Below are positions 52,249-61,845 of a DNA stretch of 64,000 nucleotides, piece by piece. Both the position numbers and the translations under genes were made by a program. Location of the stretch: positions 62,001-126,000 of the forward strand of contig JAHJTN010000017.1 in assembly GCA_018829465.1 (NCBI GenBank). The letters run 5' to 3'. The notes beneath the pieces were generated by a model. It searched no databases and was not told the DNA's origin. It saw only the letters and a list, made by a program, of their open reading frames with translations. Every line of letters starts with the position of its first letter. Position 1 is the stretch's first letter. This DNA is from Bacteroidota bacterium (GTDB lineage: Bacteria; Bacteroidota; Bacteroidia; Flavobacteriales; Flavobacteriaceae).

Positions 52249-53595
52249 ATGAATAAGTTATTACTCACAACATTTACAATGCTATTTTTTCAAATGGCTT
52301 CTGCGCAAGTGGGACATGTGTTACAACACGTAGGAGCGGTAAACACCGCTATGGGAGGAGCCTCAACTGCCCAACCGTTGGATATCACAGGAACGCTTCA
52401 GTGGAACCCCGCGGCTTTGTCTGTTTTTGATGGCCAAATCATATCGGTAAATGCCGGATTGTTTTTTTCAGATCCCAATCTTTCTTCAACAGTTCCAACA
52501 CCCGACGGGCCCTTTTCCGGAGAAACGGGTGATGACAGAGGTACGTCAGTTTTGCCCTCCCTAGCTTACGTATGGGGAAAGAAAGACAGTAAGCATACCT
52601 TTGGTGTTTCAGCTTTTGGCGTTGCAGGATTTGGCGTCACCTTTCCGCAAAGTGACAACAATCCCATCACATTGCCACAAAGCGCAGGTGGTTTTGGTAG
52701 GGTAGAATCCGATTATATATTGTTGCAAGTGGGTTTTGCGTATAGCTACAAAATAAGCGAAAAAGTATCTGTAGGTATACAGCCTACCGTAAATTATGCT
52801 TCTCTAAAAATAGAACCCAATCCTTTGGCAGCTCCGGATCCGCAAAAGGGATTTCCTTTAGCCGATAGAGCCGATGCCTTAGGTTTTGGTGCGCAAATTG
52901 GCGTGTTCTATGATTCCGGTATCGGTTTTAAGATGGGCGCATCCTACAAAACACCACAATATTTTAGCAATTTTGATTTTAACAATTCTTTTTTGGACGG
53001 TTCACCTGCACCCGGTGTCGAATTCAATTTAGATTATCCTGCAATGTATTCTGTAGGTTTGGGATATTCAAACACGCTTTTTGACTTGGCATTAGATTTT
53101 AGATATATCGATTATGAAAACACCAATGGTTTTGATGATACAGGCTGGGTGATAGCCCAAGAGGGTGATTTTGCTGGTTTTCCAACAGGTGCCGTAAAAG
53201 GTTTCGGCTGGAAAAGTATCGGCGTTGTATCTGCCGGTATCCAATTTAATGGTTTTGATAAACTCCCACTGAGGGCCGGCTATACTTTTAGCGACAACCC
53301 TATTGATTCTAAAGTCGCTTTTCTGTCAACACCGGCGACGGCTATCATACAAGATGCTTTCCAATTCGGATTTGGTTACCAATTTACAGATAGAATCACC
53401 TTAGATGCAGCTTACCACCACGGAAGCAGTCGCGGTAAAACCAAAGGACCATTACTAAATCCAACCCCCGATGTTGCCAACGGTCCGTGGAATGCACAAA
53501 CCAACCCGTTAGGGGCTATTCCGGGAAGCGAAGTAGGTTTTGACATGACTACAGATATGATCATTTTTGGGCTTACATACTCGCTTGGCAAGTAG
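52249..53595 (+). CDS. OmpP1/FadL/TodX-family outer-membrane transport protein
   Basis: About 448 residues from an ATG at 52249, which begins a signal peptide (MNKLLLTTFTMLFFQMASAQ). The mature start VGHVLQHVGAVNTAMGGAST matches the FadL N-terminal hatch (the usual pattern includes NPA; here WNPAALSVFDG). A beta-barrel follows, with VGIQPTVNYASLKIEPNPLA and a C-terminal MIIFGLTYSLGK strand. FadL proteins import long-chain fatty acids or other hydrophobic molecules, which suits the beta-oxidation genes at 20668-28788. An in-frame ATG at 52162 would add 29 residues made of the leader element. That is less likely because it would bury the signal peptide. Confidence 0.9.
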   Translation: MNKLLLTTFTMLFFQMASAQVGHVLQHVGAVNTAMGGASTAQPLDITGTLQWNPAALSVFDGQIISVNAGLFFSDPNLSSTVPTPDGPFSGETGDDRGTSVLPSLAYVWGKKDSKHTFGVSAFGVAGFGVTFPQSDNNPITLPQSAGGFGRVESDYILLQVGFAYSYKISEKVSVGIQPTVNYASLKIEPNPLAAPDPQKGFPLADRADALGFGAQIGVFYDSGIGFKMGASYKTPQYFSNFDFNNSFLDGSPAPGVEFNLDYPAMYSVGLGYSNTLFDLALDFRYIDYENTNGFDDTGWVIAQEGDFAGFPTGAVKGFGWKSIGVVSAGIQFNGFDKLPLRAGYTFSDNPIDSKVAFLSTPATAIIQDAFQFGFGYQFTDRITLDAAYHHGSSRGKTKGPLLNPTPDVANGPWNAQTNPLGAIPGSEVGFDMTTDMIIFGLTYSLGK

Positions 53596-53612
53596 ATAGA
53601 ATATGTATTGAA

Positions 53613-53651
53613 AAAACAAAAGCCCGCCATTTCGTGGCGGGCTTTTGTTTT
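53613..53651. terminator. Strong bidirectional terminator between FadL and proline dehydrogenase genes
   Basis: AAAACAAAAGCCCGCCA (53613-53629) pairs perfectly with TGGCGGGCTTTTGTTTT (53635-53651) around a 5-nt loop TTTCG. The stem is 17 bp with A/T ends, giving T runs on both strands. It sits between two convergent genes. Confidence 0.93.
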
Positions 53652-53695
53652 TGTGAATTTGATAAAACTACGTTATAAATTTGACAAGGTTGCTG

Positions 53696-54868
53696 TCAAA
53701 TTTTTCTGCGTTTTCTTTCGGTAAGCAAAAGCGAAAGTTCCCGACTCGTTTGTCCGGCAACCGAAGTGTTTTCTTCGGCGCGGCGTATCAAGTAGGGCAT
53801 CACGTCGCGCACAGGACCGAATGGTACGTACTTGAGAACCAAAAAACCTTCTTTAGCGATGTTAAAAGAGATGTGGTCACTCATGCCAAACAATTGACCG
53901 AACCAAACTTTGCCACTCTTCTTGTCTATGTTGTATTTCTGCATCAATTGAATGCCTTTTAGCGTACTTTCTTCATTGTGTGTACCTACAAAAAGGGCGT
54001 GATGGTCTAGTCTTTTTAAAATAAAGCCCATGATGGTATCAAAATTATCATCGGTTGAATTTTTGTTAGGACAAATAGGAGAGGGGATACCCAATTGGGC
54101 AGCTCGCTTGTTTTCTTTCTCCATATAAGCGCCGCGCACAATCTTAAATCCTACTCTAAAACCTTCATGATCAGCAATTTCTAATAGGTTGCGAACATAA
54201 TCTAACCGATCGTGACGGTAACATTGTATGGTATTGAAGATAACCACTTGCGTTTTGTTGTACTTTCGCATCAAGTCCAATACCAAGTCGTCAACGGCTT
54301 GTTGAATCCAACTTTCCTCTGCATCCACAAGCAGGCCAATGTGTCTTTTGGCCGCACAGGCTGCAATTTGATCAAACCGTGCTACGACTTTTTCCCATTC
54401 TACTTTTTCTACGTCCGAAAGTGGCGTGTTGGCTGAAACTTTCTCCAACAAATCAAAACGGGCAAAGCCTGTTGGCTTAAACACAGCAAAGGGAAGCGAA
54501 GCATGTGTATTGGCAAATTCAATGATAGAAATGGTTCTTTGAAAAGCTGCATCAAACTGGGCTTCTGTTTCTTTGCCTTCCACAGAAAAATCTAAGACAG
54601 AATACACCCCTTTGTCGTACATTTTTTCAACAATAGGCAAGCAGTCTTGTTCGGAGGTGCCACCACAAAAGTGGTCAAAAACCGTGGAGCGAATCAACCC
54701 TTCTACGGGGAGGTGAGACTTTATGGCAAAATTGGTAACTGCTGTACCTATTTTAACTAGAGGTTCGTTGGCAATCAGCTTGAATAAAAAGCAAGCTCTT
54801 TCTATCTCAGAGTCTGTTTTCAGCTCGAAAGCAACCTCTGTGTTTTCAAACAATTCTGACTTGTACAT
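53696..54868 (-). CDS. Proline dehydrogenase (monofunctional)
   Basis: About 390 residues from an ATG at 54868 (MYKSELFENTEVAF). The PRODH barrel has YSVLDFSVEGKETE, VFKPTGFARFDLL, LLVDAEESWIQ, KIVRGAYMEKENKRA with the FAD/substrate lysine and arginine, and FVGTHNEEST. The C-terminal RDVMPYLIRRAEENTSV is the helix that contacts proline. It oxidises proline to pyrroline-5-carboxylate with electrons to FAD and quinone. The length fits the single-function eukaryote- and Bacteroidota-type enzyme, not E. coli PutA. The ORF could extend to 54922, but the promoter overlaps that region. Confidence 0.93.
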   Translation of the reverse strand: MYKSELFENTEVAFELKTDSEIERACFLFKLIANEPLVKIGTAVTNFAIKSHLPVEGLIRSTVFDHFCGGTSEQDCLPIVEKMYDKGVYSVLDFSVEGKETEAQFDAAFQRTISIIEFANTHASLPFAVFKPTGFARFDLLEKVSANTPLSDVEKVEWEKVVARFDQIAACAAKRHIGLLVDAEESWIQQAVDDLVLDLMRKYNKTQVVIFNTIQCYRHDRLDYVRNLLEIADHEGFRVGFKIVRGAYMEKENKRAAQLGIPSPICPNKNSTDDNFDTIMGFILKRLDHHALFVGTHNEESTLKGIQLMQKYNIDKKSGKVWFGQLFGMSDHISFNIAKEGFLVLKYVPFGPVRDVMPYLIRRAEENTSVAGQTSRELSLLLTERKRRKI

Positions 54869-54889
54869 GTACCGAAAATTAGATATATA

Positions 54890-54923
54890 CAAAGGTAAAT
54901 GTAATTTTTGTAGATATATCAAA
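54890..54923 (-). promoter_or_regulatory. Promoter of the proline dehydrogenase gene
   Basis: On the minus strand TTTG (54923-54920) is followed after 22 nt by TACCTTTG (54897-54890), a full -7 match. The start site would be near 54883, about 15 nt before the ATG. Confidence 0.55.
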
Positions 54924-54928
54924 ATTTT

Positions 54929-54945
54929 AAGTCAAATTTTGACTT
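54929..54945. promoter_or_regulatory. Palindromic operator-like site upstream of the proline dehydrogenase promoter
   Basis: AAGTCAAA (54929-54936) and TTTGACTT (54938-54945) form a perfect 8-bp inverted repeat around one base. It lies just upstream of the -33 element, a position typical of an activator or upstream regulator. No regulator gene is adjacent. Confidence 0.45.
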
Positions 54946-55038
54946 CAAAATTATAAAATTCACAAAACAAGTTCCTTTATTTTTTAACATATAAGATTCA
55001 GAAGTATCTTCTCTTTTGGCTTTGAGATATAAATACAA

Positions 55039-55890
55039 TCAGACTTCTGCATCAGCTGCCAGATAAGCAGCTCCCAACACCTGGTTTTCGGACTTGGTAT
55101 TGTAAATAATTTGAAGTTTTTCAATACTTTTTGGATAGGGAAAAAGGCAGAATTCTTGCATCATGGGTGCATGAAAAACATCGTGACCTTTGGCTACAGA
55201 ACCCCCAATGACAATCGCCTCCGGATCGATGGCGCAAACAATAGTTTTAAGTAGCTTACCCAAATGGACAGCAAACGCATTTGAGATAGCCAAGGCGTCT
55301 TGATTTCCCAATCGGGATTGTTCAAAAACAGTTTTGGCATTGGTTTGGTGTTGAAGGTGAAAAAACAAACCGCTACAGTAGTTTTCAAACTTGCTGTCGA
55401 GGTAGCACATTTCGCCAAATTCACCCGAGCCACAATTGACATCTTTCAGCAGTTTTCCGTTTTGAATAATGCCACCTGCCACACCCGTTCCTATGGCCAA
55501 GCCTACAAAGTGATCAAAAGGTTTACCCACACCGAAGTGTTTTTCCCCCAAGGCAAAACAATTTGCGTCATTGTTGACAAATACAGGAATACCGTGCTTA
55601 TCTTCAAGTATTTGTTTAAGTGCGATTTCTTCCCAATCCGGAATGTTTTGTACGTGGTAAACTACGCCGGTTTTACGATCTACCACGCTCGGTACGCCTA
55701 TGCCAATCGCGACAACAGTCTTGTCCCATACTGCTTCTATGGCTGTTGTAATAGCATTGATTACATTTTCGATTTGCTTATTTTTGGGCAAAGCTTGGTT
55801 GTAGTGTTGTATAAGTTGTCCCGAAGCAACCCTACCGGAGCGTACATTGGTGGCACCGAGATCTACACCTATATAAACTTTATTTCCCAT
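55039..55890 (-). CDS. ROK-family sugar kinase (glucokinase-like)
   Basis: About 283 residues from an ATG at 55890 (MGNKVYIGVDLGATNVRSG, the phosphate-1 loop). The catalytic Asp is in VNNDANCFALGE, followed by GLAIGTGVAGGII and an adenosine-binding VIGGSVAKG. It phosphorylates glucose or a related hexose. The usual ROK zinc motif (H-x-GCxCGxxGCxE) is replaced by NCGSGEFGEMCYLDSKFENY, as I recall for other Bacteroidota ROK kinases. The frame extends upstream to 55977 but lacks family similarity there. Its divergent neighbour is the second GMC oxidoreductase. Confidence 0.87.
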   Translation of the reverse strand: MGNKVYIGVDLGATNVRSGRVASGQLIQHYNQALPKNKQIENVINAITTAIEAVWDKTVVAIGIGVPSVVDRKTGVVYHVQNIPDWEEIALKQILEDKHGIPVFVNNDANCFALGEKHFGVGKPFDHFVGLAIGTGVAGGIIQNGKLLKDVNCGSGEFGEMCYLDSKFENYCSGLFFHLQHQTNAKTVFEQSRLGNQDALAISNAFAVHLGKLLKTIVCAIDPEAIVIGGSVAKGHDVFHAPMMQEFCLFPYPKSIEKLQIIYNTKSENQVLGAAYLAADAEV

Positions 55891-56051
55891 ACTTACTGTA
55901 ATTTTTATAAATATAAAAATCTTTTTGGAATGTTTCGCATAAACGTATCTGTTCAAAAATTGATATAATTTTATCAAAATTCAAATCAAATTCGTAAATA
56001 GAAAATAAAATTTTACATTTAACAACGTTTAATTAAGTATCCAAACCATTT

Positions 56052-57797
56052 ATGAGTTTTCAAATCAAAGAACAAACAGCGGTCTATGATGTCATCATTG
56101 TAGGCTCCGGGGCCGGTGGCGGTATGGCTGCCAAGATTTTATCTGAAGGTGGGCTTAAAGTTGCTGTGGTAGAAGCCGGTGGTGATTTTGATCCGGCTAA
56201 AGAAGAAGATCGCTTGCAACTTCGTTGGCCTTGGGAATCGCCCAGAAGAGGCGCCGGCACACGTGTAAGACCTTTTGGTGATTTTGATGCGGCCATAGGT
56301 GGATGGGATATAGAAGGCGAGCCTTATACGCACAAAGACGGCACCAAGTTTGATTGGTTTAGATCGCGTATGGTTGGCGGAAGAACAAATCACTGGGGGC
56401 GGATTTCTCTCCGATTTGGTCCGTTGGATTTTAAACGTAAAGACCATGATGGTTTGGGAGAAAATTGGCCGATAAGCTATGATGATGTAAAACCCTACTA
56501 TGATAAAGTAGATAAACTCATAGGCGTTTTTGGCTCAAAAGAAGGTATTCCCAACGAACCTGATGGCTACTTTTTACCACCGCCCAAACCCCGGCTTCAC
56601 GAGTTGTACCTCACCAAAGGTGCCAAATCTTCCAATGTACCTGTCATTCCCTCGCGTTTGTCCATACTTACCAAACGCATCAACAACGAACGTGGTGTTT
56701 GCTTTTTCTGCAGACAATGTGCTAGAGGTTGCCAAGTTTATGCCGATTTTTCGTCAGGAACTTGTCTGCTAAAACCAGCCGAAAAAAATGGAAATATAGA
56801 TGTCTTTACCTATGCAATGGTCAGAAAAGTGACAACAAACGAAGAAGGTTTGGCTACGGGTGTGTCTTTTGTAAGCAAAGTGGATATGCGCGAACACAAA
56901 CTCAGGGGTAAAGCGGTAGTTTTGGGTGCTTCTGCTTGTGAATCTGCACGTATTTTGCTCAATTCAAAATCTGCACAACATCCCAACGGATTGGCTAATG
57001 GCAGTGGTGTTGTAGGTCATTATCTGCACGATTCTACCGGTGCCAGTAGGGTAGGTATCATCCCCGAACTCATGGATAGAGATCGGTATAATGAAGATGG
57101 TGTTGGTGGCATGCATGTCTATTCTCCATGGTGGTTGAACGACAAAAAATTGAACTTTTCTCGAGGCTATCACATAGAATATTGGGGTGGCATGGGAATG
57201 CCCAGCTATGGAATAGGCTCAGGCATGGAAACCCTTAGGCAATACATAAAAGACAATTATGGCGCACCACGCGAAAATGGCGGCTATGGCGAATCTTTAA
57301 AACAAGACGTGAAAAAATTCTTCGGCGCCGTAGTGGGCATGTCGGGTAGGGGAGAAAGCGTTCCAATGTTTGACAACTACTGCGAAATTGATCCGAATGT
57401 TGTCGATAAATACGGAATACCGGTTTTGCGGTTTCACTACAATTGGACAAACCAAGAACGGAACCAAGCCAAACACATGCACGATACCTTTGAAGAAATA
57501 CTAACCCGTTCCGGTGCAATTTTATTAGGTGAAAAACCTACAGCAGAATCAGAATACGGTTTGGATGCGCCGGGTAGAATTATACACGAAGTGGGCACCA
57601 TTCGCATGGGTGATGACCCCAATACTTCTGTACTGAACAAAATGAGCCAGGCACACGAATGTAAAAACTTGTTTGTGGTTGATGGCGGTTCATTTGTTTC
57701 GCAGGCCGATAAAAATCCTACATGGACAATTATGGCTCTGTCATGGCGTACATCCGAATATATTTTACAAGAATTCAAACAACAAAATATTGTTTAG
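56052..57797 (+). CDS. GMC oxidoreductase, gluconate/sugar dehydrogenase large-subunit type, with a cysteine cluster
   Basis: The 581-residue protein has the FAD motif VGSGAGGGMAAKILSEGG (~17-34), SRMVGGRTNHWGRISLRFG (~105-123) and the C-terminal HEVGTIRMGDDPNTSVLNK and VVDGGSFVSQADKNPTWTIMA. Residues 217-227 are CFFCRQCARGC, a CxxCxxCxxxC pattern that could hold an iron-sulfur cluster. The next gene encodes a gluconate 2-dehydrogenase subunit 3-like protein. Together they resemble membrane-linked sugar or gluconate dehydrogenases that pass electrons to cytochromes or quinone. The substrate is not fixed. Regulation is not evident; TACATTTA at 56014-56021 is a near-match to a -7 box. Confidence 0.88.
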   Translation: MSFQIKEQTAVYDVIIVGSGAGGGMAAKILSEGGLKVAVVEAGGDFDPAKEEDRLQLRWPWESPRRGAGTRVRPFGDFDAAIGGWDIEGEPYTHKDGTKFDWFRSRMVGGRTNHWGRISLRFGPLDFKRKDHDGLGENWPISYDDVKPYYDKVDKLIGVFGSKEGIPNEPDGYFLPPPKPRLHELYLTKGAKSSNVPVIPSRLSILTKRINNERGVCFFCRQCARGCQVYADFSSGTCLLKPAEKNGNIDVFTYAMVRKVTTNEEGLATGVSFVSKVDMREHKLRGKAVVLGASACESARILLNSKSAQHPNGLANGSGVVGHYLHDSTGASRVGIIPELMDRDRYNEDGVGGMHVYSPWWLNDKKLNFSRGYHIEYWGGMGMPSYGIGSGMETLRQYIKDNYGAPRENGGYGESLKQDVKKFFGAVVGMSGRGESVPMFDNYCEIDPNVVDKYGIPVLRFHYNWTNQERNQAKHMHDTFEEILTRSGAILLGEKPTAESEYGLDAPGRIIHEVGTIRMGDDPNTSVLNKMSQAHECKNLFVVDGGSFVSQADKNPTWTIMALSWRTSEYILQEFKQQNIV

Positions 57798-57799
57798 TT

Positions 57800-58501
57800 A
57801 TGGACAGAAGAGAAAATCTTAAACTACTCATAGCCGGATCTTTGGGAACGGGCATGCTCATAAGTGCCTGCAAACCAGGCGAGGAACCTACAAAAGAAAT
57901 TTTGAAACCCTATCTGCCGGATTACGCAAGAGACGAAGCAGAAATAAAACGCTTGGAGGAAATATATGAAGACACTTTTTTCACAGAAGATGAAGTGGCC
58001 AAATTAAACGTTTTGGTGGACATGATTGTTCCTGCAGACGCATCATCGCCCGGAGCTAAAGATGTGGGAACAGTTACTTTTTTGGAATTCATCATGAAAG
58101 ACCAACCCGAAAACCAAACCCTGATGCGCGGCGGGCTGATGTGGCTCGATTTAAAAGGGCAAGACACTTATCAAAAGAACTTTTTGGAACTGGATGCGCT
58201 ACAACAAAAACTAGTAATCGACCAGATTGCTTACCCCGATTCGGCAGATCCCGAACTCGAATTTGCCGTATCTTTTTTTAACATGTTGCGCAATTTGACA
58301 CTAACCGGTTATTTTACCTCAGAAGCCGGTGTCAAATATTTGGGTTATGTAGGCAATACACCCAATGTTTGGGATGGCGTTCCGGATGATGTGCTCCAAA
58401 AACACGGATTGTCCTATGACGAAAAATACAAAGATGTCTACCTCAATCCTGAAAACAGAAATGAAATGGCCAACTGGGATGAAAACGGAAATTTGGTCTA
58501 A
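57800..58501 (+). CDS. Gluconate 2-dehydrogenase subunit 3-family protein (Tat-type lipoprotein)
   Basis: About 233 residues from an ATG at 57800, two bases after the GMC stop. The N-terminus MDRRENLKLLIAGSLGTGML, then ISAC, combines a twin-arginine motif with a lipobox. It is therefore probably exported folded with its partner and lipid-anchored. The body has FFTEDEVAKLNVLVDMIVPADASSPGAKDVGT, which is typical of the subunit 3 family, and a C-terminal KYLGYVGNTPNVWDG. It probably acts as a chaperone or Tat escort and small subunit for the GMC protein. The frame extends upstream into the GMC gene but the ATG at 57800 fits the signal. Confidence 0.88.
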   Translation: MDRRENLKLLIAGSLGTGMLISACKPGEEPTKEILKPYLPDYARDEAEIKRLEEIYEDTFFTEDEVAKLNVLVDMIVPADASSPGAKDVGTVTFLEFIMKDQPENQTLMRGGLMWLDLKGQDTYQKNFLELDALQQKLVIDQIAYPDSADPELEFAVSFFNMLRNLTLTGYFTSEAGVKYLGYVGNTPNVWDGVPDDVLQKHGLSYDEKYKDVYLNPENRNEMANWDENGNLV

Positions 58502-58533
58502 GGCTTTGTTTTAACTCTTTTTATATTGAGAAT

Positions 58534-61500
58534 CTAATCATTTTCCAACTGTACAGCGCCTATACCGGCTTGCCAAAGAACTTGATTGAAAGTTTTCAAT
58601 TGTGCTTTCAATTGTATGCCTTTTGATTTCAATCCAACCCAAGTAGCATCGAGTTCTTTTTTGCGTTCGATTGTAGGCAGATTCACTTTGGGCAACGAAC
58701 TATCGGCATGGTTGAGCAAAAACATATACTCTGCACTAAATTTATTTTCAAAATTTTCAACATCATCATAGGCTTTTGACATGCGCTGAACCATTTCACC
58801 ATCCCATTCAGATAGTGATGTGACCAATGCCATTCCCTGTTTGTAAATTTCCGTTTTGGAGTTATCTGCTGAAATTTTAATCAAAACCGACTTGAGTTGT
58901 TCTTGCGCAGCCTTCAGCGTGTTGACCATTTTGTGCATTTCAGTGACTTGCTGCTCCATGTCTGTCATGATCCTGTCAAATTCTTGAAAGTCTTCGGGTT
59001 TTACATCGTATAAAGGATTGTTTGTAATTTTAAAGGAAGTTGCCTGTGCTACATCGCCAACTGTCAAAGTCGCTGTATAGTTTCCCGGAGGCGTTCGGTG
59101 TCCTCTGTAGTTCGCTTCAATATAAACATTGGACACCCCTGGCACTATCGGATATCGCATGTCCCAAACAAAACGATTTAAACCCGCTTTTTTAGACAAT
59201 GTAGGAGTAGGGGGAGGGCCGCCGTCATATCGCGAAAAATTGGTGTCTTTTACAGATGTAAATCGGTTAACTAGCAATCCATTTTCATTTTTAATTTCTA
59301 ATTTAACAACTTCATTTTTAAGATCCTCAGAAATGTTGTAATAAAATACGACGCCATTAGCCGGATTCACACCTTCCATGCTGTCTGTGCCATCAAACGT
59401 ATCTGTATTGCCGTTCATGGGACTTCCCCAAGAGCCATACACCGCATCTTCGGGTTCGAACAACTTCGTTTGTCCCGGGTTTTGATTTGTTTGAGACAGC
59501 AATTTGAGATCATCGAGTATCCAAAAAGCACGTCCGGAAGTAGCTACTATCAAGTCGCCCTGATGAATTTTTAAATCTGTGATTGGTGAGACGGGCAGGT
59601 TGCGTTGAAGAGGATGCCAATTTTTGCCATCGTTCCATGAAACGTACAAACCTGTTTCTGTTCCGGCAAAGAGTAAACCTTTTTGAGTTGGGTCTTCGCG
59701 AATCACTCTAGTAAAAGCGCCGTAGGGAATGCCATTACTGATGTTTGTCCAAGTTTTTCCATAATCGGTTGTTTTGTAGAGGGCGGGCGTGTAATCGTTA
59801 AATTTATATCGCGTTGTGGCAATATAGGCTGTCGCTGCATCATGGGGTGAAACCTCAATGGCGTTCACCAAACACTCTTGTAAATTTTTAGGTGTGACAT
59901 TTGACCATGTTTGTCCATCATCGCGGGTGAGATACACAAAACCGTCGTCACTGGCAGTCCAAATCACGCCTTTTTCGTGAGGCGATTCCATCATGTAACT
60001 TAAGGTGCCATAGTTTTCTGCACCTACAGCTTCTACGGTGAGCGGTTCGCCACCTTTACCTTGTTTAGCATCTATATTTCGAGTCAAATCGGGTGAAAGT
60101 TCTCTCCAGCTCTGGCCCATATCATCGGTAACCAATACCATTTGTGCACCGTGATAAAACCTATTTGGATGGTGTGAAGAACGCACGATAGGGGCGTTCC
60201 AGTTAAAGAGATACTTCATGTCTCTAGCTGCCAATCCGAGGTATTGAATGGGTGCTGCCATCACATTTCTCCCCACTTTTGAAGAAGTTTGTAAAAGTTC
60301 AATATATCCCAAATAACTGCCGCCCATGACCCAATCGGGCTTGTCCGGATCGAAAGCTAAAAAAGCACTTTCGCCACCGGCAGAGTAGGTCCAATCTTCT
60401 CTGCCAATACTACTGCGACCCTGCGAGAGATGTGCTATTTTAATTGAAGTATTGTCCTGTTGGCCAGCATAAATATTGTATGGAAAAAGGTTGTCTGTGT
60501 TGATGCGGTAAAATTGACCGGTGGGCATATTGTCTTGCGTTGACCAAGTTTTGGCGTTGTCAAACGAGATGGCACCGCCACCGTCATTTGAAATAATCAT
60601 GTTTTGAGAATTTTTTGGATTGATCCATAAATCGTGAAAATCGCCGTGCGTATTGGTTCCGAATTCCTCCCATGTCTTTCCGCCGTCTATAGATTTTAAA
60701 GCTTGTGCGCTGAGCACATAAACCTCATTTTCGTTTTGCGGATTGATAAAGACTTCTATATAATACCAAGCCCGTTGGGTGAGTCTGTTGTCGTCGCTGA
60801 CGCGCGTCCAGCTTTTGCCTGCATCTTCCGAAACAAATAAACCGCCTAAATCTTTTTGGCTGTCGGCTTCTATGAGGGCATACACCTTATCAGAATTTGA
60901 AGGCGCTACGGCTATAGCCATTTTTCCTTTGTCGTCGGGCAAACCTTCGTGAATAATTTCCCAGGTTTCTCCGCCGTCCATACTTTTGTATAAACCGCTA
61001 CCTGAACCACCACTGACCACCACCCAAGGTTTGCGTTGGTGGTGCCACATAGCCGCATAGAGCGTTTGCGGATTGTTGGCGTCTATGCTGAGTTCAACGC
61101 CACCTGTAAGTTCGTTGACAAATAAGACCTTTTTCCACGATTTTCCACCATCGATGGTTTTGTAAATACCGCGATCTTTGGTAGGGCCAAACAAAGCGCC
61201 TTGTGCAGCTACCCAAACGATGTCGGGATTGGTCGGATGTATGACAATGCGCGAAATGTGTTGTGTGGCTTCCAAACCGAGATGTGTCCAGGTTTTTCCG
61301 GCATCGGTCGATTTGTAAACGCCATCGCCATAGGATGTCATCACGCCGCGCACGGCATGTTCGCCCATACCGACATACACCACATTCGTATTTGAAGCTG
61401 AAACAGCTACAGCACCTACAGATCCGGTTTTAAAAAATCCGTCGGATATATTTTTCCAATGCTGTCCGGCATCGGTCGTTTTCCATAGTCCGCCACCTGT

Positions 61501-61677
61501 AGTTCCCATATAATAGGTTAACGGATCGCCGATAACTCCGGTCGAACTCACAGATCGGCCACCACGAAACGGCCCAATGTTTCTAAATTTTAACGGTTGA
61601 AAATATTCTTGTACGTTTTGAGCATTTACAGAAATTGTCATTGTAAATAACAAAATACTCGTTAGGATAGACTTCAT
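58534..61677 (-). CDS. Large exported BNR/Asp-box repeat protein (VPS10/sortilin-like beta-propeller)
   Basis: The 1047-residue protein has a signal peptide ([19 protein letters not shown]). About ten Asp-box repeats of the S/T-x-D-x-G-x-x-W type follow, such as [64 protein letters not shown] and TTDYGKTW. They span residues ~60-720 and imply tandem beta-propellers. The remainder is a beta-rich segment (~790-890) and a helical C-terminus. Related proteins are labelled glycosyl hydrolases, but no catalytic residues can be assigned. It may bind or process extracellular polymer. Its own promoter is at 61713-61744. Confidence 0.85.
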   Translation of the reverse strand: MKSILTSILLFTMTISVNAQNVQEYFQPLKFRNIGPFRGGRSVSSTGVIGDPLTYYMGTTGGGLWKTTDAGQHWKNISDGFFKTGSVGAVAVSASNTNVVYVGMGEHAVRGVMTSYGDGVYKSTDAGKTWTHLGLEATQHISRIVIHPTNPDIVWVAAQGALFGPTKDRGIYKTIDGGKSWKKVLFVNELTGGVELSIDANNPQTLYAAMWHHQRKPWVVVSGGSGSGLYKSMDGGETWEIIHEGLPDDKGKMAIAVAPSNSDKVYALIEADSQKDLGGLFVSEDAGKSWTRVSDDNRLTQRAWYYIEVFINPQNENEVYVLSAQALKSIDGGKTWEEFGTNTHGDFHDLWINPKNSQNMIISNDGGGAISFDNAKTWSTQDNMPTGQFYRINTDNLFPYNIYAGQQDNTSIKIAHLSQGRSSIGREDWTYSAGGESAFLAFDPDKPDWVMGGSYLGYIELLQTSSKVGRNVMAAPIQYLGLAARDMKYLFNWNAPIVRSSHHPNRFYHGAQMVLVTDDMGQSWRELSPDLTRNIDAKQGKGGEPLTVEAVGAENYGTLSYMMESPHEKGVIWTASDDGFVYLTRDDGQTWSNVTPKNLQECLVNAIEVSPHDAATAYIATTRYKFNDYTPALYKTTDYGKTWTNISNGIPYGAFTRVIREDPTQKGLLFAGTETGLYVSWNDGKNWHPLQRNLPVSPITDLKIHQGDLIVATSGRAFWILDDLKLLSQTNQNPGQTKLFEPEDAVYGSWGSPMNGNTDTFDGTDSMEGVNPANGVVFYYNISEDLKNEVVKLEIKNENGLLVNRFTSVKDTNFSRYDGGPPPTPTLSKKAGLNRFVWDMRYPIVPGVSNVYIEANYRGHRTPPGNYTATLTVGDVAQATSFKITNNPLYDVKPEDFQEFDRIMTDMEQQVTEMHKMVNTLKAAQEQLKSVLIKISADNSKTEIYKQGMALVTSLSEWDGEMVQRMSKAYDDVENFENKFSAEYMFLLNHADSSLPKVNLPTIERKKELDATWVGLKSKGIQLKAQLKTFNQVLWQAGIGAVQLEND

Positions 61678-61712
61678 ATAATTGTTTTGTTTGAATGGTT
61701 TGCTTGTTTATT

Positions 61713-61744
61713 CAAATTTATATAAAATCTGTTTGATATTTCAA
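61713..61744 (-). promoter_or_regulatory. Promoter of the BNR-repeat protein gene
   Basis: On the minus strand TTG (61744-61742) is followed after 21 nt by TAAATTTG (61720-61713), a perfect -7 box. The start site would be near 61706, with a leader of about 29 nt. Confidence 0.58.
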
Positions 61745-61811
61745 GATAATATTTTAATACATTAAATTGTTCTATAATATATATTATGTAAAATAGATTA
61801 TTAATGAAATA

Positions 61812-61841
61812 AGGGAAGCGTAACATTACTAACGCTTCCCT
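61812..61841 (-). terminator. Terminator of the sigma factor-DUF4252 operon
   Basis: AGGGAAGCGT (61812-61821) and ACGCTTCCCT (61832-61841) form a perfect 10-bp stem with a 10-nt loop, 4 nt after the last DUF4252 stop. On the minus strand TTATTTCATT follows, a weak T run. Confidence 0.75.
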
Positions 61842-61845
61842 ATTC

